A stretch of DNA of 64,000 bases, taken from Pseudovibrio sp947494035. Its GTDB lineage: Bacteria > Pseudomonadota > Alphaproteobacteria > Rhizobiales > Stappiaceae. The stretch is taken from contig CANLTN010000003.1 in the NCBI GenBank assembly GCA_947494035.1, positions 1 through 64,000 of the forward strand, in the 5' to 3' direction. A program made the position numbers and the translations under genes. The notes beneath the pieces were generated by a model, which was not told the origin of the DNA, did no database searches, and saw only the letters and a program-made list of their open reading frames with translations. Positions 32,133-40,683 of this stretch are shown in pieces. Numbering within the stretch: the first letter of the stretch is position 1; each line of letters opens with the position of its first letter.

Positions 32133-33066
32133 GATATGCCGCAGCTGCTTGTATCCCTGTGACTTTCACCCTTACATCTGGCGTAATTGTATCAATCAAT
32201 TGGCTTTGCTCTAATAGTTGTACGTGAGCTTCATCATTCACCGCATATGCATGCAAGAAAAGAAACACTTTTTCAGTTGAAGAGAGCCAGCTGCTTAGCA
32301 GCCTGCGTGATTGAAGTTTGCTGCCCACCTCCGAAGTTTCACTTAATCGTACTACTTCGAGAATGAAAGCAAGATGAGGTTCTAAGATGTCCCTTAAGTC
32401 CGCGTTATACTCATTAATTGCTCTGTCAAAACTCCCTTCTTCAAAACGCCTCCGTAAGGAAACGTAATGGTGCGCTAAGGCTCTATGTCCCATGAGTGTT
32501 TCGAATTGAACCCCCCGTGGTGATAACGGGGTCCCAGAAGCCTTTAGCGCTTGCATGGAGGTTCTGGACTCCGCAATAAGCGTGAGCGAGTTAAATAAGG
32601 TTGTCTCGAAGGCTCTTTGCCGCGCAATTTCGTTTTGCAAATCAAGGTTTTTCTGCTGCTCATCTAGGATCGCCCTTGTGTCATCGCGTTCCTCTTTTAC
32701 AAGATGGAGCTCCTGCCTTTGTAGCAGTATTGCATAGATCAAACCGAGGAAGGCGAGGCCTGCAAACAGAGAGTTCACAATACCAAATGTGTCGCCAGTT
32801 GGCCCTCGTTCTGCAAAACCGCTCCCGACTTGAGCGTGACTGATGATGCCTAGCTTCTCCCATATGTTTTCAGGCTGGGGAGTGGGAACTTCAAGCAAAC
32901 TGCGAATGTAAGTGTCAAAAAAAGGCAGTTTGCCTGTGAATGCAAAATAGGCGTTCGCAAGCCAAAGCGCACAGATCCCTAGTAACAGGCCACCGAAAAC
33001 GAACCAACCGCCCTGGGAGTTAAGCAGGAAGCCTCTTCGGACGCGAGGCTGAGCAGTATCAGTCAT
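32107..33066 (-). CDS. AbiC-like membrane protein, paralogue 2 (putative phage abortive infection family)
   Basis: This is a close paralogue of the protein at 26745-27686. It has the same first membrane helix region (WFVFGGLLLGICALWLANAYFAF as two overlapping pieces), FAERGPTGDTFGIVNSLFAG, then LAFLGLIYAILLQRQEL and VKEERDDTRAILDEQQ. Its helical C-terminal domain has diverged (RAFETTLFNSLTLIAESRTS; HLAFILEVVRLSE). The fold plan matches putAbiC proteins. It lies antisense between portal and gpW genes, overlapping the portal 3' end by 26 bp. Expression during lysogeny and exclusion of other phages is a reasonable but untested role. Confidence 0.65.
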   Translation of the reverse strand: MTDTAQPRVRRGFLLNSQGGWFVFGGLLLGICALWLANAYFAFTGKLPFFDTYIRSLLEVPTPQPENIWEKLGIISHAQVGSGFAERGPTGDTFGIVNSLFAGLAFLGLIYAILLQRQELHLVKEERDDTRAILDEQQKNLDLQNEIARQRAFETTLFNSLTLIAESRTSMQALKASGTPLSPRGVQFETLMGHRALAHHYVSLRRRFEEGSFDRAINEYNADLRDILEPHLAFILEVVRLSETSEVGSKLQSRRLLSSWLSSTEKVFLFLHAYAVNDEAHVQLLEQSQLIDTITPDVRVKVTGIQAAAAYLRNPAPVE

Positions 33067-33134
33067 GAAATACCTTGAACCAAATCTGAAAATCTAAAAT
33101 CGAATCTACCTCAAAGAATGGAGCGAGATCTCCG

Positions 33135-33359
33135 ATGAGTAAAGACTGGTGCGCCGAAGTTGAAAAGCTTGAGGCGATTTATGAGGCTGTACGCAACGGC
33201 GAGCAGGTCACAGAAAGCCGCTTTGGTGAGGATTACATCAAGTACCAAGGCGCTGATCTAAACCGGATTGAACGTGATCTCGACCGGGCAAGAGCGCAGT
33301 GTGAAATCCAACAGGGCAAGCGCAAACGCACGCGCTTTGCTGCCCGTTTTAGAGCATGA
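33135..33359 (+). CDS. Head-tail joining protein gpW-like
   Basis: This 74-residue protein of two helices with a small hairpin contains LEAIYEAVRNGEQVTESRFG, then YIKYQGADLNRIERDLDRAR. These fit the phage gpW family, which seals the portal after DNA packaging. The basic C-terminal tail is usual. It lies between portal and protease genes, as in lambda. Confidence 0.78.
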   Translation: MSKDWCAEVEKLEAIYEAVRNGEQVTESRFGEDYIKYQGADLNRIERDLDRARAQCEIQQGKRKRTRFAARFRA

Positions 33360-33365
33360 GGAACC

Positions 33366-34400
33366 ATGGGTATTTATCGAGACGGGCAGATCTTTCTCTA
33401 TGGCTTTGTTGGAGATGACTGGTGGGGCGAAGGCTTTACCACAATGCAAGTTCTTGAAGCCCTTGCAGAGCATGGGCGCGATCAAGATGTAACCGTTCGC
33501 ATGGACTCCGGTGGGGGTTACGCCATGGATGGCCTGAGCATCTTTAACGCTCTAAAGGCTCATGATGGCAAGGTGACTGTGCAAGTCGATGGTCTGTCTG
33601 CCTCTGCTGCTTCTTTGATTGCTATGGCAGCTGATGAGATTGTCATGCAGCAGGGCGCATTGATGATGATCCATGACCCATCTGGCGTAGCGTGGGGCAC
33701 CGCTGAAGAGCATGAAAAAAGCGCCAAACTCCTGAACATGCAGGCGGATGAATATTCAAAGATCTACGCAAGTTTTAGTGGGAAGTCTGCTGATGACGTG
33801 CGTGAGCTTATGAAGTCCGAAACATGGATGACAGGTGAGAGTGCTGTTTCTGAGGGCTTTGCAACCTCCCATGAAGCCGGTGTTCAGTCACTCATGTCCT
33901 GCAACCCTTTCAACTTCACCATGTACTCGAATGCCCCAAAAGAACTGGTGACTATGACCCGATCCAACAAGTGGGATCAGGAGCCAAAGACACCACCCAC
34001 CACCCCGATAATGCAAGAGGACGGGCCACAAATGCCAACTGAAGAAGAGATTGCTCAAAAGATTGCTGATGCAAAGGCAGAGGGTGCCAAGGAAGGCGCT
34101 CAATCCTTCATGAAGCTGCATAAGCAGGTAATGGAACTGCCACAGGCGCAAAAACAGCCTGCGCTTGCTGAGAGCTTTATGGCTGATGGCATGGACTTTG
34201 AAGCGATCAAAGCCAAGTTTGAGCTAATGGTTGAAGCTGAGCCACAAAAGCCCGAAGGCGACGGGCAGGGCGTTGACCAGCAAAACTATACCGAGATGCG
34301 TCAGACTGGCGCCGGGCTCAATGGTGGTGGCGCACCGCAAAAAGCGACAATGAGCGCTCGCGACATCTACCAGAAGCGTCGTGCGCAGGCAGCTGCCTAA
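33366..34400 (+). CDS. Head maturation protease (ClpP-like), likely with scaffold domain
   Basis: The ClpP-type serine protease domain spans residues about 1-190: the nucleophile Ser in VDGLSASAASLIAMAA, His in MMIHDPSG, and Asp probably in the following helix region. After a Pro-rich linker (TPPTTP), the C-terminal 140 residues form an acidic helical region typical of the scaffold, possibly also made separately from an internal start near Met at PQMPTEEEIAQK. It processes the capsid shell. It ends in Ala-Ala-Ala. Confidence 0.9.
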   Translation: MGIYRDGQIFLYGFVGDDWWGEGFTTMQVLEALAEHGRDQDVTVRMDSGGGYAMDGLSIFNALKAHDGKVTVQVDGLSASAASLIAMAADEIVMQQGALMMIHDPSGVAWGTAEEHEKSAKLLNMQADEYSKIYASFSGKSADDVRELMKSETWMTGESAVSEGFATSHEAGVQSLMSCNPFNFTMYSNAPKELVTMTRSNKWDQEPKTPPTTPIMQEDGPQMPTEEEIAQKIADAKAEGAKEGAQSFMKLHKQVMELPQAQKQPALAESFMADGMDFEAIKAKFELMVEAEPQKPEGDGQGVDQQNYTEMRQTGAGLNGGGAPQKATMSARDIYQKRRAQAAA

Positions 34401-34427
34401 CCCTCCCTTCAATCGTTGAATTTTGCA

Positions 34428-34450
34428 GGTCGCTGAAGCGGCCTTTTTTT
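34428..34450 (+). terminator. Intrinsic terminator directly before the decoration protein gene
   Basis: GGTCGCT pairs with AGCGGCC and is followed by seven T. The sequence ATGGAG, which serves as the ribosome site of the next gene, starts right after the T-tract. It probably trims expression between protease and capsid genes. Confidence 0.75.
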
Positions 34451-34462
34451 ATGGAGTTTTGC

Positions 34463-34831
34463 ATGTCTGAGAAGATGCGTGCTCGTGATTGGTCGTTTCT
34501 GCTTTCAGAGGCAAGCGGCAATCGTTCCCGTGAATCCATCACAATTGCTGCTGGTAGCGGCGTAGTTGAGGCAGGAACCGTGTTGGGTCAGGTGACCGGC
34601 ACTAAAAAATACTCGCCCTCTGCCGCAACCGGTGCTGACGGTTCTGAAACAGCAACTGCGGTACTGGGCCAAACCGTTGATGCAACGGACGCTGATGCAG
34701 AAGCCGTTGCTGTGGCGCGTGATGCCGAGGTCAAGAAAGACCTGCTCAAGTACCATTCCAGCGTTGATGATGACACAAAGCGTGCAGCCAAAGTCGAACA
34801 GCTCGCGGGCTCTGGCATCATCGTGCGCTAA
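34463..34831 (+). CDS. Head decoration protein (gpD-like)
   Basis: I place the start at 34463 (GGAG 8 nt upstream). The protein shows the typical opening, FLLSEASGNRSRESITIAAG, then VEAGTVLGQVTG and an AVLGQTVDATDADA stretch. It ends with QLAGSGIIVR, common to lambda gpD relatives. Trimers stabilise the expanded capsid. It is followed by the capsid gene after 45 bp. Confidence 0.85.
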   Translation: MSEKMRARDWSFLLSEASGNRSRESITIAAGSGVVEAGTVLGQVTGTKKYSPSAATGADGSETATAVLGQTVDATDADAEAVAVARDAEVKKDLLKYHSSVDDDTKRAAKVEQLAGSGIIVR

Positions 34832-34876
34832 GCGCTTTTGAACCTTTCCCTTCTTTGAAAAACTGAGAGACAACGT

Positions 34877-35899
34877 ATGTCCAGTGTATGGAACGACGAA
34901 CGCTTTAGCGTGCACAGCCTGACAGCCGCCATCAACGAAGAACCTTCTGTGCCTGATCAGATTGGCAAGTCCGGACTGTTTGATGAAGATGGCGTTGAGA
35001 CCACCTATATCGATATCGAGCGACAGGGGAACGACCTGCAACTTGTCGAGCCAACGCCGCGTGGCGGACCGGGCGAAACAACCGGCGATGAAGTTCGCAC
35101 GCTGGAAACCTTCAAGATCCCGCACTACCAGCGTGATGATCACGTAACCGCTGACGAAATCCAGAATGTTCGTCAGTTTGGCTCTGATAACCAACTGGAA
35201 GGCCTGCGGGCGCGTGTCGTCAAAAAAGGCAGCCGCCATGCACGCGATCTTGATAATACTCTTGAGCACCAACGCATTGGCGCGATCTCAGGCATTGTGA
35301 CCACTGCGAAGGGTACCGTCCTCACAAATCTTTACAGCAAGTTCGGTTACGCTGTCCCGGCTCCGCTGGACCTTGATCACAGCGATAGTGGGCTCAAGCT
35401 TGGGCGCGTCCTCAAGTATGCTCTTTACGGGATTGAGGACGATCTTGACCGCAACTACGGCCACATTCATACCTTCACTGGGCGTAATCTGCATGAGTGG
35501 ATCTGGAACCGCCCGGAAGTGCGGGAAACCTTCCTGAATACGACTTCTGCAGGCGTTTTGCGCAATGATGTGCCGGACGTCTTCGAATACGGCGCATTTA
35601 AATTCGAGCGCTATAAGCAGGGCAAGAAGGCACGCGAGGCAGGCGGCGGAACCTACATCGGTCACGATGAAGCGCGCGTTGTACCGTTTGGTGTGCAAGA
35701 CCTCTTCCTGACACGCTTTGCTCCGGCAGATTACGAAGAGACAGTGAACACTGAAGGTCTGCCGCTGTATATGCGTCAGTACGCTGATCCAAACGGCAAA
35801 GGACGCTCACTTGAGGTTCAGATGAACCCGATTTCTATTTGTACCAATCCGGGCGTGCTGCGCAAGATTCGCCTGCAAAACTATAACCCTAACGACTAA
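34877..35899 (+). CDS. Major capsid protein (gpE family)
   Basis: This 340-residue protein matches the lambda gpE-type capsid family. Visible segments are FSVHSLTAAINEEPSVPDQI, then IERQGNDLQLV and TLETFKIPHYQRDDHVTADE. A long basic E-loop region and a C-terminal FLTRFAPADYEETVNTEGLP with an R---LQNYNPND end follow. AACTGAGAGACAACG lies upstream of the ATG. It is likely the most abundant late product, behind the decoration gene. Confidence 0.9.
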   Translation: MSSVWNDERFSVHSLTAAINEEPSVPDQIGKSGLFDEDGVETTYIDIERQGNDLQLVEPTPRGGPGETTGDEVRTLETFKIPHYQRDDHVTADEIQNVRQFGSDNQLEGLRARVVKKGSRHARDLDNTLEHQRIGAISGIVTTAKGTVLTNLYSKFGYAVPAPLDLDHSDSGLKLGRVLKYALYGIEDDLDRNYGHIHTFTGRNLHEWIWNRPEVRETFLNTTSAGVLRNDVPDVFEYGAFKFERYKQGKKAREAGGGTYIGHDEARVVPFGVQDLFLTRFAPADYEETVNTEGLPLYMRQYADPNGKGRSLEVQMNPISICTNPGVLRKIRLQNYNPND

Positions 35900-35908
35900 G
35901 GGGGCGGC

Positions 35909-36331
35909 ATGACCAAGACAAAGTGGATTGCCAGCCTTGATGGGCTCATGATCCCCGGCGAGGTAGTTGGGGAGAGCGGTGTCGTAACCGTGGATCCCGG
36001 TGAAGCCGTTGAGGTTCCACGCCCATACGCAACAAGCCTGATTGATGATGGACTTGCTTATGAAGCTGACAGCCCGGACACAGATCCTCCGACAGGAGAT
36101 GGTGACGACCCCTACAGCAAGATGACGAAAGCTGAACTAGAGGCTATTGCTGAAGAGTTTGGTTACAACCCTCCGGGAAACATCAAGAAGACAACTCTTC
36201 TGGAGAAGGTGCAAACGCTCGTAGCTGAAAAGTTCGATGAACTTGAGGCTGAGGCTCTAAAGCTGGGCATTGATGTGCAGGAAGACTGGGCGATTGAAGA
36301 ACTCGAAGCGGCAATCGAAGCCGCTAAGTAA
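35909..36331 (+). CDS. Head-associated acidic protein with HeH/LEM-like helices (140 aa)
   Basis: The N-terminal part (VDPGEAVEVPRPYATSLIDD, then GLAYEAD) is typical of small phage head proteins placed after the capsid gene. Two short helix-extended-helix units follow (YSKMTKAELEAIAEEFGYNP; LEAEALKLGIDVQEDWAIEE). It occupies the position of lambda gpFI, a packaging accessory. The role is inferred from location and domain type. Confidence 0.6.
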   Translation: MTKTKWIASLDGLMIPGEVVGESGVVTVDPGEAVEVPRPYATSLIDDGLAYEADSPDTDPPTGDGDDPYSKMTKAELEAIAEEFGYNPPGNIKKTTLLEKVQTLVAEKFDELEAEALKLGIDVQEDWAIEELEAAIEAAK

Positions 36332-36340
36332 TAACCGGAA

Positions 36341-36364
36341 GGCGCGGGGGAACTCGCGCCTTTT
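36341..36364 (+). terminator. Intrinsic terminator in the head operon
   Basis: GGCGCG pairs with CGCGCC around an 8-nt loop and is followed by TTTT. It lies 10 bp after the stop of the 140-aa head protein gene and 21 bp before the next start. Confidence 0.65.
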
Positions 36365-36384
36365 CTATTTCACGAGGGCAGGCC

Positions 36385-36762
36385 ATGACACCTGAAACAA
36401 AGCAGCACTTTAACAAGGTAGTTGAAGAGGTAGATGCGCGGTGGGCAGAGGCCATCGAGCTGAAGTTTCTTGCCGATGGCAAAGCAGACCAGACCCGTGA
36501 AAACACAACAATCAAAGCGATTTTGAGAGTAGGCAATATCCGTAATACCAATCTCAGTGGTGGTGACGCTCTGAGATGGAGGGGCCGCGTTAATTCGGCA
36601 AAGACCCAATTGCATATCGCAAAATCGCTTTACGAAGGCCTTTCTATCAAGAAGGGCGACCGCATCAGAGCAATCGACCGGGAGGGAATGCCTTGGTTTG
36701 ATGTGCTGCATGCAAACTATCGGCATTCACTGCGCATTGTTTTGGAGTTGGGGGAAGCATGA
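36385..36762 (+). CDS. Probable head-tail joining protein (125 aa)
   Basis: The protein is basic, with a helical start and a beta-rich end (LRWRGRVNSAKTQLHIAKSL, then GDRIRAIDREGMPWFDV). It sits in the slot of lambda gpFII, the head-tail connector, and its C-terminal half resembles that small beta protein. The similarity is weak, so the call rests mainly on gene order. It overlaps the next gene by 4 bp. Confidence 0.5.
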   Translation: MTPETKQHFNKVVEEVDARWAEAIELKFLADGKADQTRENTTIKAILRVGNIRNTNLSGGDALRWRGRVNSAKTQLHIAKSLYEGLSIKKGDRIRAIDREGMPWFDVLHANYRHSLRIVLELGEA

Positions 36763-37493
36763 GCTTAGTAAGAATAGCCGCGCGACACTGCCTCTGCGAA
36801 GCGCTGAAGGGCAAGACAAGTGTTGGCAATAATGTGCAGGACTCTTCGTTTGGTGCACTCAACTTCAATGAGGATGGGCTGCCAGAAACCAGCCAAGACC
36901 AGCCTTTTTTGACTGTTTACACCGATGAAGCTGACATGGATGCGGGCGGCAACAGCCTGAAACTGCTCGGGCAGGCAGAAACCAAAATCTATTTTGAGTG
37001 GGGCATTACTTCTTCAATGTCCGTCAAAGATGAAGACACCGGCGAGTCAGTCATCGTGCAGGATATTCCGGTCACTGATGCCAACATGGAATTCAAGCTT
37101 GATCTGATTGGGCGCCAGATCGTCAATGCGCTCTCAGATACGAGCGATCCTTACGCACGCATGTTCCGAGAGTTAGTGGTGAGTGTGACCAGCTTCAAAA
37201 AAGCCCGCATTGCAAATGAACAAGATGGGCTGCGGCTGGCTGCGCACCAATTTGAGCTCAATTGCGCACTCCTGGAGGAGCCGAGGACCGGCGCAGAAGT
37301 GCTTTCAAACCCATTTGGAGAATTATTCGGACTGATGGAGGCTAGTGACGACCCCGCGATTGTTGCCAAAGCTGAGCTGATGAAGGCCTTGCTGGAGCCT
37401 GAAGCGGCTACGATTGATGTTTTCATGATGGAAAACGGGATGCACCCAGAGCAGATCCAGACACTTGGATTGAACGAGCCTGCTGATGGATAA
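36759..37493 (+). CDS. Phage structural-region protein of unknown function (244 aa)
   Basis: The protein is acidic, with a beta-rich first half (QPFLTVYTDEADMDAGGNSL; GQAETKIYFEWGITSSMSVK) and a helical second half. It lies between connector and baseplate genes and overlaps the gpV start by 8 bp. The position suggests a tail terminator or completion protein, but I do not recognise the family. Confidence 0.6.
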   Translation: MSLVRIAARHCLCEALKGKTSVGNNVQDSSFGALNFNEDGLPETSQDQPFLTVYTDEADMDAGGNSLKLLGQAETKIYFEWGITSSMSVKDEDTGESVIVQDIPVTDANMEFKLDLIGRQIVNALSDTSDPYARMFRELVVSVTSFKKARIANEQDGLRLAAHQFELNCALLEEPRTGAEVLSNPFGELFGLMEASDDPAIVAKAELMKALLEPEAATIDVFMMENGMHPEQIQTLGLNEPADG

Positions 37494-38052
37494 TGCCATG
37501 TGGGACTTTATCACTGACCTGCTCACCAAGCAGCGGGCCGAGATCGAAAACCTAAAGTCCGTAATCGTTGAAATGATACAGGTCGGTCCTGTCCATGACA
37601 TCAATGCAGAAAAAGGATACCGGATAAAGCTGGGAGAGGACGAGGAGGGCAATCCTTATCTTTCCCCTTGGAAGCCCCACCCGGAGACCTCCAAGACCTC
37701 TGTGCCGCTTAAAGTCGGGCAGATGGTCGGAACTCTCAACCCCAGCGGAGATCAGCGGCAGGGCTTATTGCTCCCCGGTGGGTACAGCAAAGATCATGAA
37801 CCGCCTAATACAGACATGGAGGCGAACGTCTTTCAGGATGCTGGGGTGCGTATTCAGATCAAAGGCGGAACGCTCCAGATCGAAGCAGAGCAGGCCATTG
37901 AGATCACTGTTGGCGGTGTGAAGCACGTTATCAGTGGTGGCGGCATCGACACGACTGGCGGGAAGATCACTCATGACGATAAGAACGTAGGTTCAACCCA
38001 CACGCACGGCGGAATTTCGCCGGGGCCAGCAGACACCAAAGGCCCGAACTAA
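37486..38052 (+). CDS. Baseplate assembly protein V (tail spike)
   Basis: P2 gpV-type protein forming the membrane-piercing tip. It has an N-terminal OB-like region, then a beta-helix (FQDAGVRIQIKGGTLQIEAE; ITVGGVKHVISGGGI). It ends in STHTHGGISPGPADTKGPN, where the His-x-His motif binds the iron ion at the spike tip. It opens the P2-type tail module. Start at 37486 or the ATG at 37498. Confidence 0.88.
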   Translation: MDNAMWDFITDLLTKQRAEIENLKSVIVEMIQVGPVHDINAEKGYRIKLGEDEEGNPYLSPWKPHPETSKTSVPLKVGQMVGTLNPSGDQRQGLLLPGGYSKDHEPPNTDMEANVFQDAGVRIQIKGGTLQIEAEQAIEITVGGVKHVISGGGIDTTGGKITHDDKNVGSTHTHGGISPGPADTKGPN

Positions 38053-38062
38053 GGACCCTGAC

Positions 38063-38266
38063 ATGACAAAGCAGAGATACCGCATCCGTGAGGGCGTGGA
38101 GACTATTAATGGCACGCGTGTTCCTGAGAATCGTGTTCTCGAAATGAGCAGGCAGGCTGCATACTATTACGTTTCAATTGGCGTTGCCGCTCTTGAGGCT
38201 AAGGACGAAGAGGAACCAGTCCCTCGCAAGAGCCGAAGCAAAGCAAGCACAAAGCCTGAGGCCTGA
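38063..38266 (+). CDS. Small basic protein between gpV and gpW genes (67 aa)
   Basis: The protein begins with KQRYRIREGVETINGTRVPE, then MSRQAAYYYVSIGVAAL, and ends with a Lys/Arg/Glu tail. A short protein with a similar N-terminal pattern often accompanies baseplate genes in alphaproteobacterial myoprophages. Function unknown. It ends one base before the next start. Confidence 0.55.
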   Translation: MTKQRYRIREGVETINGTRVPENRVLEMSRQAAYYYVSIGVAALEAKDEEEPVPRKSRSKASTKPEA

Positions 38267-38267
38267 G

Positions 38268-38672
38268 ATGGCGGGTCTGTCCAGACATACCTTTCAGCCA
38301 GTCTCCAATATGGAGTCCGCGCTTCAGGGGGTAGAGGTGACCCTTGGAACACGCCTTTACTCGCGGGTAATGCGTAGGCAGTTTGGGGCTGGTTTAATCG
38401 AGATCTTGGGCAAGAAGCTTTCACCAAAGCGCTTTGCTGTCTTCATGCAGCTGATAGCTGTTGCAATTGATCGATGGGAGCCCCGGTTCAAGGTCAGGCG
38501 GCTGATACCGCAGGGAACACCTGAGCAGGTTCGTGCCGGCGTCGTTGGCCTAACTATTGAGGCTGACTTTCGCCCGAAAGCGCACCTCTCACCGCCAGAT
38601 TATACCGTTGAACGCTCTGTTTCCTTCGGTCTGTTTTTTCGGGATGGGAAGGTGCAGACGCTGGAAAGTTAG
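38268..38672 (+). CDS. Baseplate wedge protein W (gp25-like)
   Basis: I place the start at 38268, next to the previous stop; the longer frame to 38178 lies inside the 67-aa gene. The protein shows the gp25/gpW pattern: EVTLGTRLYSRVMRRQFGAG, then a helix and IEADFRPKAH. It is a conserved wedge component that nucleates the sheath. It precedes gpJ, as in P2. Confidence 0.8.
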   Translation: MAGLSRHTFQPVSNMESALQGVEVTLGTRLYSRVMRRQFGAGLIEILGKKLSPKRFAVFMQLIAVAIDRWEPRFKVRRLIPQGTPEQVRAGVVGLTIEADFRPKAHLSPPDYTVERSVSFGLFFRDGKVQTLES

Positions 38673-38718
38673 ATTTCATGCGCCGTTTTGACCTGCAATC
38701 CCTTCCAAAGGCTACTCA

Positions 38719-39561
38719 ATGATTGATGATCTTTTACCGCCGCCGCAGCTTATCGAAGAGCTGGGATATGAGGCGCTGCTTGCGGAAGTGATGAGCGATA
38801 TCCAAACAAGACTTGATGCTGCGGGCATCGCCTACGATGTAGGGGCACTTGAAACAGATCCGGTCAAGATTGTAGCGGAGGCGATGGCCTATCGCGAAAC
38901 GCTCTATGTGCAGAAGCTCAACGAGAAATATGCCTCTTATCTGATCGACTACACCTTCGGCGCTGCGCTTGACCATCTGGCAAAGTTTTATGACTGCTAC
39001 AGGATGGTGGATGAGGATGATGCTCGCCTACAGCGGCGGACCAAACTGGAGATTATTGGTCGCTCTGCTGCTGGTCCTGTAGAGCGCATAATGGCAATGG
39101 CAATGGCATCCGATATCAGAGTCAAGGACGCGCGTGTCTGGCGCGAGGGCCGCGATCCGACTTTATGTGTTGCAATCCTTTCAAGCGACAATGAGGGGAA
39201 TGCCTCTACGGAATTGCTGGATGTTGTTTCCGCTGCACTGATCGCGAAGCAGGTCACTTCTGATCGATTTGTTGTAAAATCGGCTGTTACCAAGATTGTT
39301 GACCTCAAATTGCTGGTACGCTTATCTTCCACTGCTGCAATGCAGACCTTGGAGGACTTGGAAAGTCGGCTGCGCGAGGCTTGGTCTAAGGCTGATGTGC
39401 TTGGCCTTGATCTTAATCATGCGTGGCTGACTTCTGTAATTATGGGCGGTGATATCACGGATATTGAGGTTTTAGAGCCAACGGGCCGCATTGCAGCTGA
39501 TCCGAATGAAGCTATTGCCTTTGGTGAAATCACAATAGAATTTGAAGGGCGCGGGCGATGA
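38719..39561 (+). CDS. Baseplate assembly protein J
   Basis: P2 gpJ family wedge protein of 280 residues. Visible family segments are DPVKIVAEAMAYRETLYVQK near residue 47, LIDYTFGAALDHLAKFYDCY, RLQRRTKLEIIGRSAAGPVE and the end IAFGEITIEFEGRGR. It connects the central hub to gpI and the fibers. It overlaps the tail protein I gene by 4 bp. Confidence 0.88.
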   Translation: MIDDLLPPPQLIEELGYEALLAEVMSDIQTRLDAAGIAYDVGALETDPVKIVAEAMAYRETLYVQKLNEKYASYLIDYTFGAALDHLAKFYDCYRMVDEDDARLQRRTKLEIIGRSAAGPVERIMAMAMASDIRVKDARVWREGRDPTLCVAILSSDNEGNASTELLDVVSAALIAKQVTSDRFVVKSAVTKIVDLKLLVRLSSTAAMQTLEDLESRLREAWSKADVLGLDLNHAWLTSVIMGGDITDIEVLEPTGRIAADPNEAIAFGEITIEFEGRGR

Positions 39562-40664
39562 ATAAAACCCTATTGCCCGAGCACTCTAGCCCAATGATGC
39601 AGGCACTAGATCTAGCCTTTGCCGATAGGCTTTCAAAGCTTGACCCGTTTATTGATGGTCTGGGCGAAAAGTTCACCGGACCGCAGCCCGCCCTTATGCC
39701 TTACCTTATTCGCGAAACCGGATTGGGTATGCTCAGCCCTTACGTTGACAATCTCTATGATCTATATGATCAGGGGCTTGATTGGCTGAAAATTCGCGGC
39801 GAGGAAACTGCGATTTATCAAGGGCTTGGCTTTATCGGTTATGGCGGAACTTTAGAAAAGGCACCTTCACGGCGATGGGCATGGGCCGATGACCAAATCG
39901 AGCTTGATCGCCTTCCTGACAGTCAGGATGACCTGCCGCGCATCGACGGTGTTGTTTCCATCTCAAATGCCGCCCGCTCAAAGCTTTTTAGGACCTATCG
40001 CGGCTATGACTATCGCGCTGCAGAGCTGTCCTACTCGCGCCTTGGCGAGTGCATACTCGGCGATGACAGCGGGGTTTATGTGGCTGGCAGTTCTGCTAAA
40101 TGGTCGTTTGGGGAAAGGTTTGAGTTTGCTCTCACTTTGGGGCGCGATGATCTGGAACCACTTGGTATTTATCTTGAGCCGGGCGATGGCGTTACGTGGC
40201 AGGATTTGGCGGTGCCGTGGAATGAGGTTGATGTTGCCTGGCAAGATTTAGGTGGCGGATCAGCTGAACGGCTGATGGCTCGGGCCTTGGCCAATATGGG
40301 CGCCTATATCGGCTTTTACGGCGCTGATGGCAGCTTGTTAGGGGCAAGGCGCGCAAAGGTCTGCAAGCAAGTGGCCGGTGGCAGCATTTACAGGGTTCTG
40401 GATCAGGGTCTTATCCCCTCAACTGACGGGGTAAAGGTATATGTAGAGGCCTTGACGGGTTTTGCAGATGGTGCCGGGGAAGAGGCATCTGAGGCTGCGA
40501 TCCTGTTTGCGGCCAAACCGAAGGAAGGTTTGCCACCCGCCAAATTCTGGCTCGAACCGGACCAGTTGGACGCGCCACATACTGCCAATGCGCGAATCCC
40601 GCTTGAGCTTTCCATGACCGCAACCAAACGCGACTGCATAAAGTTTCTCATCAGTTTCAATTGA
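39558..40664 (+). CDS. Tail protein I (P2 gpI-like)
   Basis: The N-terminal half matches gpI: LPEHSSPMMQALDLAFADRL, then PYLIRETGLGMLSPYVDNL, with the Y-GLGFIGYGG segment. The C-terminal 200 residues are longer than in P2 gpI and contain LGRDDLEPLGIYLEPGDG. They probably attach the following fiber-like proteins. Gene order J-I is conserved. Confidence 0.85.
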   Translation: MNKTLLPEHSSPMMQALDLAFADRLSKLDPFIDGLGEKFTGPQPALMPYLIRETGLGMLSPYVDNLYDLYDQGLDWLKIRGEETAIYQGLGFIGYGGTLEKAPSRRWAWADDQIELDRLPDSQDDLPRIDGVVSISNAARSKLFRTYRGYDYRAAELSYSRLGECILGDDSGVYVAGSSAKWSFGERFEFALTLGRDDLEPLGIYLEPGDGVTWQDLAVPWNEVDVAWQDLGGGSAERLMARALANMGAYIGFYGADGSLLGARRAKVCKQVAGGSIYRVLDQGLIPSTDGVKVYVEALTGFADGAGEEASEAAILFAAKPKEGLPPAKFWLEPDQLDAPHTANARIPLELSMTATKRDCIKFLISFN

Positions 40665-40683
40665 TTTTTTAGGAGCCTTCACA

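Noticed and set aside
34505..35272. Minus-strand frame of 255 codons opposite decoration and capsid genes
   Set aside because: Antisense to two recognised structural genes; no start signal.
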